DNA from: an uncultured Verrucomicrobiota bacterium
GTDB taxonomy: Bacteria > Verrucomicrobiota > Verrucomicrobiia > Verrucomicrobiales > Verrucomicrobiaceae
Direction: 5' to 3'
Length of the DNA stretch: 64,000 nt
NCBI GenBank assembly: GCA_903848465.1
Contig: CAINGK010000185.1
Coordinates: forward strand, 1-64,000
Shown here: positions 35,257 through 44,321 of the stretch, piece after piece
Layout of the letters: the number at the start of each line of letters is the position of its first letter
How positions within the stretch are numbered: the first letter of the stretch is position 1
Notes under the pieces: generated by a model
The model's database searches: none
Seen by the model: the letters and a program-made list of their open reading frames with translations, nothing else
What the model was told of the DNA's origin: nothing
Translations under genes and position numbers: made by a program

Positions 35257-35934
35257 CTACTTGAGTTCCTGGATGCGGATGTTTTTCCACATCACTTCCT
35301 TGCCCACGGCCTCGGCCTTTTTGCCGATGCCATGCACCTGCAAGGCGATGACGCCCTCGGCGGTCATCTCATCGGTGAGATCTGCCGCCGGGACGCCATT
35401 GAGGAAGGTCTTGATGCTGCTGCCACGGCACTCGATGCGCACCTGGTTCCATTCGCCCTGCTTGAAGGCCTTGCGGGCGGCTTCGTTGTTCTTCAGGTCA
35501 AACAGCCAGCCGCGCCGGCCTTCGTCATACACGCCGCCCGTCCAGGCACGCGTGCTTGGGTCAATCTCAAACTGGTAGCCATGCACCCGGTCAGCCGGAA
35601 ACTTCTTCTTTTTCCCGGCGATCTCCACCTCCGTCTCCTGCGTGTAGTAGTTGCTGCGGAATTGAATCCCGGAGTTCATCGACGGATCGACCTTGAACTC
35701 AAGCTCTAGGATGAAGTTCGCGTACTTTTTCGTCGTACACAGGAACGAGTTCCCGGTGTCCGGCACCGTCTTGCCCACCACCGCACCATTCTCCACCCGA
35801 TACTCCGCCTTGCCGCTGTGCTGTTCCCAGCCCGTCAGCGTTTTACCATCAAACAGCGGGACAAACGCCTCCTCGGCAGGCAGGGCGTTGGCGAAGGAAA
35901 CAAAGGCGGCAAGGGCAAGCAGACGGTGGGTCAT
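35257..35934 (-). CDS. DUF1080 (3-keto-disaccharide hydrolase family) secreted protein
   Basis: A 225-residue exported protein: signal peptide MTHRLLALAAFVSFANA, then a single concanavalin-like DUF1080 domain (VPLFDGKTLTGWEQ, NSGIQFRSNYY, HGYQFEIDPSTRAWTGGVY, GEWNQVRIECRG, ALQVHGIGK). Some members hydrolyse 3-keto-glycosides, and the family is common in Verrucomicrobia and Bacteroidetes. It lies 72 bases from the dienelactone hydrolase gene on the same strand. Confidence 0.9.
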   Translation of the reverse strand: MTHRLLALAAFVSFANALPAEEAFVPLFDGKTLTGWEQHSGKAEYRVENGAVVGKTVPDTGNSFLCTTKKYANFILELEFKVDPSMNSGIQFRSNYYTQETEVEIAGKKKKFPADRVHGYQFEIDPSTRAWTGGVYDEGRRGWLFDLKNNEAARKAFKQGEWNQVRIECRGSSIKTFLNGVPAADLTDEMTAEGVIALQVHGIGKKAEAVGKEVMWKNIRIQELK

Positions 35935-36155
35935 AGGGCGGTGGTAAACGGGCCGCTAGGCGGGTGTCTTTCGTCTCTCGTACATCGAGAATCGTCACAT
36001 TCCGTATCCGTCCAGCCGCTGCATATAAGATCGTATTTATTTGCTTGAGCGTTTAATCTGTTCCTGTGTTTGAGTGATTTAAAGTGTTTGGCTCATCCGT
36101 TGTCGCTGCGGCGGAATCCAGCACTCAAATAATCAGCCGTAAGCCCAAGCCAGTG

Positions 36156-37097
36156 ATGAAAAACCAACGCGCCACATCCCTACAGATCCGGCTGGCGAGC
36201 CTGACGATTTTGGGGCTGTTAATTGCTCTGGCGTCGGCGGCTTACTTCAGCGGGCGGCAGGTGAGTCGTGATAGCGACTTGATCGCCCAGGACGCGGTTC
36301 CAGGTACCATCAACGCGCACTACATGCGCATGGCCATGTCCCGCAGCCTCACCTTTGTTTTGGGGGCGGCCTCGGCCAAGACGACCGAGTTCCGAGACGC
36401 GAGCCTGAAAGCGGTCAGCGAGGCTGATGTCGCCTTTGCCGATGCTCTCAAGAATTACGAGGCGACTATCAAGATCAATCCGCAAAAGGACCGGGCGCTG
36501 TTTGAGCGGGTGAAAAAGGACTATGCGGCTTTTTACCAGAAGCGGATGGCTTATGAGGCCCTGATTTTGGCCGGAGACCGTGACGGCAGCGCAGCCTTCC
36601 TCGAGCGCGAACTGGTGCCAGCTTACCTGCCAGTGCTCCAATCCGCCGAGGAACTGCTCAAATACAATCACGGCAACAATATCTTCCTCTCCAACTCGAT
36701 CCGCAGCAGTGTCCATTTGCTCTACTGGGCGCTGGCGGTCGTGATGGTGCTGGCCATTGTTTGCGCGCTGGTGCTGGTTTCCAATCTGGCCATCCGCCGC
36801 CGGGAACTGGCGGAATTGCAGCAGAGCGAGGGAAAATTCTCGAAGGCTTTCCAGTCCAATCCCAGCGGCATCGCCATCACCGAAATCGAAACGGGGCGCT
36901 ACATCGAAGTGAACGCGAGCTTCTGCCGGATTTTGGGCTATCCGCCGGCAGAGGTCATCGGCTACACCACCCTGGATAAGGGGATCTGGAGCAGCGCGGA
37001 AGAGAGCAGCCGGGTCCTACAGCCGCTCCTCAGCGGCGGTACTCTACAGCGTCAGGAGATTCAGACGCGCACCCGCCACGGCGTCCGCAAGACTTGA
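36156..37097 (+). CDS. 5' part of a TGA-split membrane hybrid kinase (sensor region)
   Basis: A 313-residue open frame with a membrane helix (ASLTILGLLIALASAAYF), a four-helix-bundle MCP-like periplasmic domain (about 35-185), a second helix (LLYWALAVVMVLAIVCALVL), and the first two thirds of a PAS domain (FSKAFQSNPSGIAITEIETG, then PAEVIGYTTLD). It ends at an in-frame TGA inside the PAS domain, right after HGVRKT. The same frame continues with the missing PAS end (SLNAELIELGG, MVTMIEDTTERRRLE) into the next ORF. On its own it would be a truncated sensor. I use the ATG at 36156; a GTG at 36084 also exists. Confidence 0.85.
   Translation: MKNQRATSLQIRLASLTILGLLIALASAAYFSGRQVSRDSDLIAQDAVPGTINAHYMRMAMSRSLTFVLGAASAKTTEFRDASLKAVSEADVAFADALKNYEATIKINPQKDRALFERVKKDYAAFYQKRMAYEALILAGDRDGSAAFLERELVPAYLPVLQSAEELLKYNHGNNIFLSNSIRSSVHLLYWALAVVMVLAIVCALVLVSNLAIRRRELAELQQSEGKFSKAFQSNPSGIAITEIETGRYIEVNASFCRILGYPPAEVIGYTTLDKGIWSSAEESSRVLQPLLSGGTLQRQEIQTRTRHGVRKT
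37095..37097 (+). other. In-frame TGA within a PAS domain of a hybrid kinase
   Basis: This stop codon separates two open frames that share one reading frame; 14 sense codons lie between it and the next ATG (37140). In many PAS domains this position carries a Trp (TGG), so a single G-to-A change would explain it. Confidence 0.85.
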
Positions 37098-37139
37098 TCT
37101 CTCAATGCCGAACTCATCGAACTGGGCGGCAGGCGGTGC

Positions 37140-40100
37140 ATGGTGACCATGATTGAAGACACCACCGAGCGTCGGCGCTTGGAACAAAAACAGGTGGAAC
37201 TGGCGGCCATCGTCGAATCCTCTGAAGACGCCATCATCGGCAAATCGCTGGACGGTATCATCACCAGTTGGAACCGTGGAGCTGAAAAGATCTTCGGCTA
37301 CACCTCGGTGGAAGCCGTCGGTCAGCCCTTGCTGATGATCTTTCCACCCGAAAGACAGCATGAGGAGTCGGAAATCCTGGCCCGGATTTCGCGTGGTGAA
37401 ACGGTTGAACATTTCAATTCAGAGCGCATCTGCAAAGATGGACGAAGGATCATTATCTCCGCCACCATCTCCCCGCTGAAGGACGGAAATGGAAAGGTGA
37501 CCGGAGCCTCGAAGATCGCGCGCAACATCACCGAACAAAAGCGCTCTGAAGAGGCCCTGGCCAGGAGCGAGGGGTTGTTGCGCCGTTTCATCAAGCACAC
37601 GCCTGCGGCCGTCGCGGTGGTGGACATGGATCTGCGCTACCTGCAAATCAGTGAGCGTTGGATCACCGACTATCACCTTGAAGGAAAGGAAGTCATCGGG
37701 CGCTTGCATTACGAGGTGTTTCCAGAGATTCCCGAGCGCTGGAAGGACATCCACCGCCGCGCCTTGACCGGGCAGCCCCAAAGCTCTGACGAGGACATGT
37801 TCTTGCGTCCCGATGGTAGTGAAGAATGGCTTAAATGGGAAATCCAGCCGTGGCACTCGACGGGCCAAGAGATCGGCGGCGTGATCTTTTTCACCCAGGT
37901 GATTACCGAGAGAAAGCGCAACGAGATCAAGCTGCGGGAAAGCGAAGAGCGCATCCGCATCCTCGGAGACAACCTGCCCAGCGGCATGATATATCAAATA
38001 GACAGTGGCGCAGACGGCCTGCAACGGCGCTTCACCTACGTCAGTGCCGGCGTGGAAAAGCTGCACGAAGTCACCGCCGCAGCAGTCCAGCAGGACGCAC
38101 GGGTGATCTACGGGCAGGTTGTCGAGGCTGACCGGGCGCTCGTGGCCGCGCGTGAGGCCGATGCGCTTGCCTGCATGAAACCCTTTGTAGCTGAGCTGCG
38201 CATGCAACTGCCCTCTGGTGCCATCCGCTGGAGCCTCTTCACCTCCGCACCGCGCCGCGTGGCCAATGGGCATGTGCTCTGGGACGGCATTGAGCTCGAC
38301 ATCACCGCGCAGAAACAGGCTGAGGAAGTCCTGCGGAAAAAGCAGGCCCAGCTCGTGCTGGCGATGGACATCGCCAAACTCGCCCACTGGGAGTACGACG
38401 TGGAGAAGAACTTCGTCACCGGCGACGAGCACATTTTCCAGTTGCTTGGCACCACTTCGGCACAGGAAGGCATGCTGTCCATGACCCCGGAGGATTACAT
38501 TCGGAAATTTGTACACCCAGAGGATGCTGGAGTCGTGGCCAGTGAATTGGCCCTCGGGATCGCGTCAGACGATCCCAATTTCGCGCGGGAGTTTGAGCAT
38601 CGCATCATTCGCAGGGACGGAGCCGAGCGCGTGATGCTGGTGCGCTACCGAATCCACATGGATGCGAAAGGCCAGATTGGCAAAGTCCTCGGCACCAACC
38701 AAGACATCACCGAACAAAAGCAGACCGAGCTGCGCATCCGGCACCTGAACCGCGTTTATGAGGTGCTGAGCGACATCAATCAGACCATCGTGCGCGAGAA
38801 GGAGCCGCAGGCGATGCTGGCGAAGTCATGCCAAATTGCCGTAGAAAAGGGCGGCTTCCGCATGGCCTGGGTGGGCATGCACGACGCTGCGGCCCAGAAG
38901 GTGCTGCCGGTGGCCTCTGCGGGCGTGGTGGAGGGGTACATGGATCTGATCAACCTTGATCTGCGTGATGAGACGCGGAGCAGCGGCCCCTCGGGACGCT
39001 GCTTCCTGACCGGTGCGCATGTCACTTGCAGCGACATCGCGCACGCCCCATTCCCAGCGGTGCTGCGCTCTGGGGCCCTGCAGCGCGGCTACCGCTCATC
39101 CGCCAGTTTTCCGCTCAAAGTCGAGGGCAAGGTCATCGGCGTTCTCTGCCTTTATTCGGGCCAGGTCGGATTCTTCGATGAGGAGGAACTGCGCTTGCTG
39201 GATGAACTGGCGCAGGACATCGGCTTTGCCCTGGAGGTCAGCGCAGGCGAGCTTAAACGCCGGCAGGCAGAGCAGGAGCTGCGCTGGCGCACCGCCTTCT
39301 TTGAAGCCCAGGTGCATTCCGCGATTGACGGCATCCTCGTGGTGGACAGCACGGGGAAGAAGCTGCTCCAGAACCGGCGCATGACCGAGATGTGGAAAAT
39401 ACCGCTGCATATTGCCGACGACCCTGAAGACTCCCCGCAACTCCAGTTCGTCCTCGGCCGGGTCCGGGAGCCGGAAGTCTTTATCCAAAATACCGCTCAC
39501 CTCAACGCCCATCCAGACGAATCCAGCAGCGAAGTCATTGAACTGGTGGATGGCACCATCCTGGAGCGCTACTCCGCGCCCGTGCGTGGCAGTGATGGCA
39601 CCTACTACGGACGGGTGTGGACCTTCCACGACATCACCGAACGCAAGAAGATGGAACAGCAGTTCCTCAGGGCGCAGCGCATGGAAAGCATCGGCACCCT
39701 CGCCAGTGGCGTGGCGCACGATCTGAACAACATCCTCACGCCCATCATGATGTCTGCTCCCGTGCTGCGCATGCGGATTTCCGACGAAAGTCGCGGCAAG
39801 ATCCTCGACACCATCGAGGCGAGCGCGGCGCGTGGCGCGCAGATCGTCAAACAGGTGCTCACCTTTAGCCGTGGCCTCGAAGGCGAAATGCTGCCGCTGC
39901 ACGTCGAGACCGTGGTCAATGAGATGGAGCAGATGATCCGCAGTACTTTTCCAAAGGACATCACCGTCGAATGTGTGATCGCGCCCCGCTTGTGGCTGGT
40001 GCTCGGAGATGCCACGCAACTTCACCAGGTCCTGCTCAACCTCTGCGTGAATGCGCGTGACGCCATGCCCAATGGCGGCACGCTGCGGCTGAACGCCGCC

Positions 40101-40802
40101 AACCTCGACATCGACGCCAGCTACGCGAGCACGCTGCCCGAGTCCACACCCGGCCAGCATGTGCTGCTGGAAGTGAGCGACACCGGCAGCGGCATTCCGC
40201 CGGAAATCCTGGAGCGCATTTTCGACCCATTCTTCACCACCAAGGGGGTCGGCAAGGGCACCGGCCTTGGCCTCTCCACGGTCCACGGCATCGTCAAGAG
40301 CCATGGCGGCTTCCTCAAGGTCGCAAGCGACCTCGGCAAGGGCACCACCTTCAAAGTTTATCTTCCGGTCGCCCCAGATCAGGTGGCAGTTGCCGCCGCC
40401 ACCGCACCTTCACCTCCTCCCACCGGCCGCGGGGAGCTCGTGCTCGTGGTGGACGACGAAGCCGCGGTCATCAACGCGGCGCAAACGGTGCTAGAGGCGA
40501 ATGGCTACCGGGTCATGCTCGCCGCGGATGCCACCGAAGCCCTTGTCAAGTTCACCGAGAATTCACGCGACATTGCCCTCGTGTTGACTGACATCGTGAT
40601 GCCCGTCATGGATGGTGTGCTGTTTCTGCGCACGCTGCGGAAGATAAACCCCAACATCCCCGTGATTGCGTCCACCGGACACAGCGAGCAGAAACAAGTC
40701 GCCACCATGCGCGAGCTCGGAATTGAATCAGTCCTACACAAACCGTACGACGCTGGCACACTTCTGCGCACCATACATGCCGCGTTGACTTCGAATCCGT
40801 GA
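37140..40802 (+). CDS. 3' part of the split hybrid kinase: multi-PAS/GAF, HisKA, HATPase, receiver
   Basis: A 1,220-residue frame in phase with the sensor gene upstream. Domains in order: PAS (ELAAIVESSEDAIIGKSLDG), PAS (RRFIKHTPAAVAVVDMDLR), PAS (GDNLPSGMIYQIDSG), PAS (LVLAMDIAKLAHWEYDVEKN), GAF (VLSDINQTIVREKEPQAMLA), PAS (SAIDGILVVDSTGKK), HisKA with GVAHDLNNILTP (His860), HATPase (LLNLCVNARDAMP; GKGTGLGLST), and a receiver (VVDDEAAVI; acceptor Asp1151 in LTDIVMPVMDG). All catalytic residues are intact, so selection may still maintain this half. It may be made by re-initiation at ATG 37140, by read-through, or not at all. The catalytic end is paralogous to that of the kinase at 247-3222. 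Confidence 0.87.
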   Translation: MVTMIEDTTERRRLEQKQVELAAIVESSEDAIIGKSLDGIITSWNRGAEKIFGYTSVEAVGQPLLMIFPPERQHEESEILARISRGETVEHFNSERICKDGRRIIISATISPLKDGNGKVTGASKIARNITEQKRSEEALARSEGLLRRFIKHTPAAVAVVDMDLRYLQISERWITDYHLEGKEVIGRLHYEVFPEIPERWKDIHRRALTGQPQSSDEDMFLRPDGSEEWLKWEIQPWHSTGQEIGGVIFFTQVITERKRNEIKLRESEERIRILGDNLPSGMIYQIDSGADGLQRRFTYVSAGVEKLHEVTAAAVQQDARVIYGQVVEADRALVAAREADALACMKPFVAELRMQLPSGAIRWSLFTSAPRRVANGHVLWDGIELDITAQKQAEEVLRKKQAQLVLAMDIAKLAHWEYDVEKNFVTGDEHIFQLLGTTSAQEGMLSMTPEDYIRKFVHPEDAGVVASELALGIASDDPNFAREFEHRIIRRDGAERVMLVRYRIHMDAKGQIGKVLGTNQDITEQKQTELRIRHLNRVYEVLSDINQTIVREKEPQAMLAKSCQIAVEKGGFRMAWVGMHDAAAQKVLPVASAGVVEGYMDLINLDLRDETRSSGPSGRCFLTGAHVTCSDIAHAPFPAVLRSGALQRGYRSSASFPLKVEGKVIGVLCLYSGQVGFFDEEELRLLDELAQDIGFALEVSAGELKRRQAEQELRWRTAFFEAQVHSAIDGILVVDSTGKKLLQNRRMTEMWKIPLHIADDPEDSPQLQFVLGRVREPEVFIQNTAHLNAHPDESSSEVIELVDGTILERYSAPVRGSDGTYYGRVWTFHDITERKKMEQQFLRAQRMESIGTLASGVAHDLNNILTPIMMSAPVLRMRISDESRGKILDTIEASAARGAQIVKQVLTFSRGLEGEMLPLHVETVVNEMEQMIRSTFPKDITVECVIAPRLWLVLGDATQLHQVLLNLCVNARDAMPNGGTLRLNAANLDIDASYASTLPESTPGQHVLLEVSDTGSGIPPEILERIFDPFFTTKGVGKGTGLGLSTVHGIVKSHGGFLKVASDLGKGTTFKVYLPVAPDQVAVAAATAPSPPPTGRGELVLVVDDEAAVINAAQTVLEANGYRVMLAADATEALVKFTENSRDIALVLTDIVMPVMDGVLFLRTLRKINPNIPVIASTGHSEQKQVATMRELGIESVLHKPYDAGTLLRTIHAALTSNP

Positions 40803-40895
40803 GTTGCGAAAAAGCTGGCCAATCCACTGCCTGCTGAAAACACTTTGCCGTGTGGAGGTCGTGGTGCATCTCTCCGCACTCATCCCAACCTCTGA

Positions 40896-42575
40896 ATGAA
40901 GCGCTACTCCCTCGGCATCGACTACGGCACCAACTCCTGCCGCTCTCTCCTCATCGACCTCGACAACGGTGCCGAAGTCGGCTCCACCGTCTTCAATTAC
41001 CCCAGCGGCGAGATGGGCATCCTGCTCGATCCCAAAGACCCGCACGTCGCGCGCCAGAATCCGCAGGATTACCTCGATGGCCTCGCCGCCGTGGTGCGCG
41101 GTGCCTTGCAGCAGGCGCAGGCCAACGTCCCCGGCTTTGATCCCGCGCAGGTCGTCGGCATCGGCATCGACACCACCGGCAGCACCCCCATTCCCGTGAA
41201 CCAGGCGGGCACGCCGCTCGGCCTGCTGCCCGAGTTCAAAGACAACCTCAACGCCATGGTCTGGCTCTGGAAAGACCACACCGGCTACGCCGAAGCGGCA
41301 GAGATCACCCAACTCGCCCACGAGATGCGGCCCCACATCATCGCCAAATGCGGCGGCATCTACTCCAGCGAGTGGTGGTGGAGCAAAATCCTGCGCCTCC
41401 GCCGTGTGGACGCCCAGGTCTTCGCGGCGGCCTACAGCTTCGTCGAGCACTGCGACTGGATTCCCGCCGTGCTCACCGGCAACACCGATCCCCTCACGCT
41501 CAAGCGCGGCGTGTGCAGCGCCGGGCACAAGGCCATGTTCAGCACCGAATGGGGTGGCCTGCCAGACAAGGAGTTCCTCGCCAAACTCGATCCCGCGCTC
41601 GCCGATCTGCGTGACCGCCTCTACTCCGAAGCCCACACCTCCGATGTGAAGGCTGGCGATCTTTGCGCCGAATGGTCCCAGCGCCTCGGCCTCAAAGCAG
41701 GCATTGCCGTCAGCGTCGGTGCCTTTGATGCGCACATGGGCGCGGTCGGCGCAGGCATCAAAGAAGGCACACTGGTCAAAATCCTCGGCACCAGCACCTG
41801 CGATCTCATGATTGCTCCTACCAGTAAACCGCTGGCAGACATCCCCGGCGTCTGCGGCATCGTGAACGGTTCCGTCCTCCCCGGCTTCTACGGCATCGAG
41901 GCCGGACAGAGCGCCGTGGGCGACATCTTCCTCTGGTTCGTCAACCACCTCGTGCCCGACAGCTACGGCGCGACCGTGGGCGAGAAATTCGTCAACATGG
42001 AAAAGGCCATGCTCGGCAAAAAGCCCGGCTCCACCGGCCTGCTCGCGCTCGATTGGAACAACGGCAATCGCACCATCCTCGTCGATGTCCGCCTCACCGG
42101 CCTGCTGCTCGGCCAGACCCTCCACACCGAGGCGCACGAAATCTACCGCGCCTACATCGAGGCCACCGCCTTCGGCGCGCTCACCATCATCAAGCGCGTG
42201 GAAGAATACGGCGTCAAAATTGAGGAGGTCATCAACACCGGCGGTCTCTCCATCAAAAACGCCACCCTCATGCAGTGCTACGCCGACATCATCGGCAAGC
42301 CCATGAAAGTCAGCCAGAGTGAGCAGACCTGCGCTCTCGGCGCCGCCATCTTCGGAGCCGCGGCCGCCGGGGCAGGGGACATCGGCACCCTCCAGACCCA
42401 AGTCACCGCCACCCGCGAAAAGGTCTATTATCCCATCCCCGAGAACCAGGCCGTCTATGCCGAACTCTACGCCCTCTACCGCACCCTCCACGACGCCTTC
42501 GGCACCACCGAATGGAGCGGCAAGATCAACCACGTCATGAAGCAGCTTCTGGATATCCGCGCACGGCAGAGCTAA
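40896..42575 (+). CDS. araB: Ribulokinase
   Basis: A 559-residue FGGY carbohydrate kinase that phosphorylates L-ribulose in arabinose catabolism. It starts with GIDYGTNSCRSLLID, and has GIGIDTTGSTPIP, WLWKDHTGYAEA, SSEWWWSKIL, the ATP-site LGTSTCDLMI, and GQSAVGDIFLWF. Length matches bacterial AraB (about 560). No araA or araD is adjacent. It starts 94 bases after the kinase gene; the membrane-protein gene at 42592 follows after 16 bases. Confidence 0.93.
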   Translation: MKRYSLGIDYGTNSCRSLLIDLDNGAEVGSTVFNYPSGEMGILLDPKDPHVARQNPQDYLDGLAAVVRGALQQAQANVPGFDPAQVVGIGIDTTGSTPIPVNQAGTPLGLLPEFKDNLNAMVWLWKDHTGYAEAAEITQLAHEMRPHIIAKCGGIYSSEWWWSKILRLRRVDAQVFAAAYSFVEHCDWIPAVLTGNTDPLTLKRGVCSAGHKAMFSTEWGGLPDKEFLAKLDPALADLRDRLYSEAHTSDVKAGDLCAEWSQRLGLKAGIAVSVGAFDAHMGAVGAGIKEGTLVKILGTSTCDLMIAPTSKPLADIPGVCGIVNGSVLPGFYGIEAGQSAVGDIFLWFVNHLVPDSYGATVGEKFVNMEKAMLGKKPGSTGLLALDWNNGNRTILVDVRLTGLLLGQTLHTEAHEIYRAYIEATAFGALTIIKRVEEYGVKIEEVINTGGLSIKNATLMQCYADIIGKPMKVSQSEQTCALGAAIFGAAAAGAGDIGTLQTQVTATREKVYYPIPENQAVYAELYALYRTLHDAFGTTEWSGKINHVMKQLLDIRARQS

Positions 42576-42591
42576 TGAATGAAGACAAGTA

Positions 42592-42954
42592 ATGATTCTC
42601 CTTGCTGAAAAAACAGGATTGTCCCCGCCTATTGGCTTCATTCTCGGCGGATTGATAATCGTCTTTGGATGCTGGGTTGGCTATTCCACGCTGACCCGGT
42701 GGAAGTGGTTTCGCAATCGCCACTCTTTGCTTACTCGCTGGGGTAATACGGGCATCCCAGCCAGTCGCATCACAGTCTTGTATTTTGCAATAACAGGGAT
42801 GTTTATTGGCTTCGCGATGATCGGCAGTGCGATGCATTGGGAACTGCCCCAAGATTCCGGCTGTTTTATCATTGGAGTTATCCTCTGGATGATCGCTGGC
42901 CCGTTGATCTTCGTGAGAGATTGCGGTCTCTATATTGACAACAAAGACGATTGA
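42592..42954 (+). CDS. Small membrane protein of unknown function
   Basis: A 120-residue protein with three predicted membrane helices (GFILGGLIIVFGCWVGY; TVLYFAITGMFIGFAMIG; CFIIGVILWMIAGPLIFV) and basic loops between the first two. No family was recognised. It lies 16 bases after araB but has lower GC, so a shared function is unlikely. Confidence 0.65.
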   Translation: MILLAEKTGLSPPIGFILGGLIIVFGCWVGYSTLTRWKWFRNRHSLLTRWGNTGIPASRITVLYFAITGMFIGFAMIGSAMHWELPQDSGCFIIGVILWMIAGPLIFVRDCGLYIDNKDD

Positions 42955-43012
42955 GGCTGCGAACGTCAACCCGCGACTTGTCATTTTCTGCGAATCCGGT
43001 TAGACTCCCCTC

Positions 43013-43588
43013 GTGGAAACAGAAACCCTGGCCCGTAAACTTGGCACCACGACGCACCTTTCTCCTCTGCTGATGAAGGCTCGCCGTTTGGGGTTTTCTA
43101 CGTCTGAATCCCTGGAAAGCCTGGCTGTCAGACGTGGCTGCCGATATTATGACAGTCAGGGTGAATTGAATCGGCTGGTGGAAGAACCGGCAGAGTATCG
43201 AGTCATGCATCGAGCGCGCGAGGAGACGCTGGCCAATGAAGAATTGGCGGTGGCGCTGCTGTCCATAGTCCTGCCAAAATCACAATGGCGGCTGCGGCTT
43301 GGGGCTGCGATGCTGGCAGCAACAGGTAACTCGCCCGCACGTATCGCCAATCTCGCGATTCAAGAACGCTCCGAGCAAGTGGTGAGCTACATCGCGCAGT
43401 GCGGGCGCCAGGTGGAGCCGGAAAATGACTTCTGGGACAAGCTGTTGGCCCTTCTTCCCAATCCGACCTACCAGCCCGCCCCGGACGTGCTGCCTCACAT
43501 CACCCGTTTTGTGGCCATGACCGGTGTCACGCGAAAAGGTCAGGAAACTATCATGCAATGGATTCGGCCCACTCGTGCCGCTGCATGA
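43013..43588 (+). CDS. Unknown protein coupled to a nucleotidyltransferase-like gene
   Basis: A 191-residue mostly helical, soluble protein with a GTG start. Its mid part (ANEELAVALLSIVLPKSQWR, then RLGAAMLAATGNSPARIANLA) looks like a helical repeat, but no family is recognised. Its stop codon overlaps the ATG of the next gene (ATGA at 43585-43588), so translation is coupled and the pair likely works together. An antitoxin or partner role is inferred only from this context. Confidence 0.65.
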   Translation: METETLARKLGTTTHLSPLLMKARRLGFSTSESLESLAVRRGCRYYDSQGELNRLVEEPAEYRVMHRAREETLANEELAVALLSIVLPKSQWRLRLGAAMLAATGNSPARIANLAIQERSEQVVSYIAQCGRQVEPENDFWDKLLALLPNPTYQPAPDVLPHITRFVAMTGVTRKGQETIMQWIRPTRAAA

Positions 43589-44160
43589 GTGCTATGACAG
43601 ACAATCCTGCGGAAGTCGTTTCGACGCTGGATGGCCAGCTTGACCATGAGGTTTCTCTGGTGGTTTTTGGCCGAGGCGCACTTTGTCTCGGTTATTCGAA
43701 CCCACCTCAGGAGTATTTCACAACTCAGGATGTCGATGGCATCATTCGCATGAGTCAGCTCGAATCCTTGGTCAATGACGAGCGCTTTTGGGACGCCGTT
43801 GACCAGACCAACATGTTGTTGGAACCCAAAGGCCTGTACATCACGCATTTGTTTCAAGCCGATCAGGTCTTTCTTCGTCCCGACTGGGAGAATTTCATCC
43901 AGCCCGTGATGCGCCCTCCTACCCGCTATCTGAAGCTCTTTCGTCCTCACACCATCGACCTCATTTTGACCAAGATGATGCGTGGCAACGACCCGCAAGA
44001 CATGCTGGATGTGGAGTTCCTGATCCGGCACGATGGCATCACCAGCGCACAAATGGAGCCCGCCTTTCGCGACGTGTGCATGCCGGACATTCAGGAACTC
44101 CGTGATGCCTTCGAGCGCGCCCTGCCGGTGGTGCGGAAGCTGCTTGCTTCGCGCGTATAA
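43585..44160 (+). CDS. Nucleotidyltransferase-like protein (DUF6036/AbiEii-like)
   Basis: A 191-residue protein with a nucleotidyltransferase start: VVFGRGALCLGY, then TTQDVDGIIRM, resembling the GG-x-A-L and DxD-type T-x-DVD motifs of minimal nucleotidyltransferases (AbiEii, DUF6036). The remaining half is helical (TIDLILTKMMRGNDPQDMLD, which resembles the K-x-x-R/D motif of this group). Such proteins are often the active part of toxin-antitoxin or abortive-infection pairs. The ATG at 43585 overlaps the stop of the upstream gene; ATGs at 43558 and 43594 are alternatives. Confidence 0.7.
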   Translation: MSAMTDNPAEVVSTLDGQLDHEVSLVVFGRGALCLGYSNPPQEYFTTQDVDGIIRMSQLESLVNDERFWDAVDQTNMLLEPKGLYITHLFQADQVFLRPDWENFIQPVMRPPTRYLKLFRPHTIDLILTKMMRGNDPQDMLDVEFLIRHDGITSAQMEPAFRDVCMPDIQELRDAFERALPVVRKLLASRV

Positions 44161-44321
44161 CGCCAAGGAGCGCGGGCCTCCGAGCCCGCAGCAGTCGCGA
44201 AAACACGTTTTGCTCACGCATAAGCCTGAATCCCCTTTGCCCTTCGGCCAAACACCGCCGCACAAATTCCTCTCTCCTCCACCGCAAGCTCCGCCCCATT
44301 CCCGCCGTTTGGTTTCTCTGC

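Noticed and set aside
40734..42641. A 635-codon minus-strand frame
   Set aside because: Antisense to ribulokinase, with no family features.
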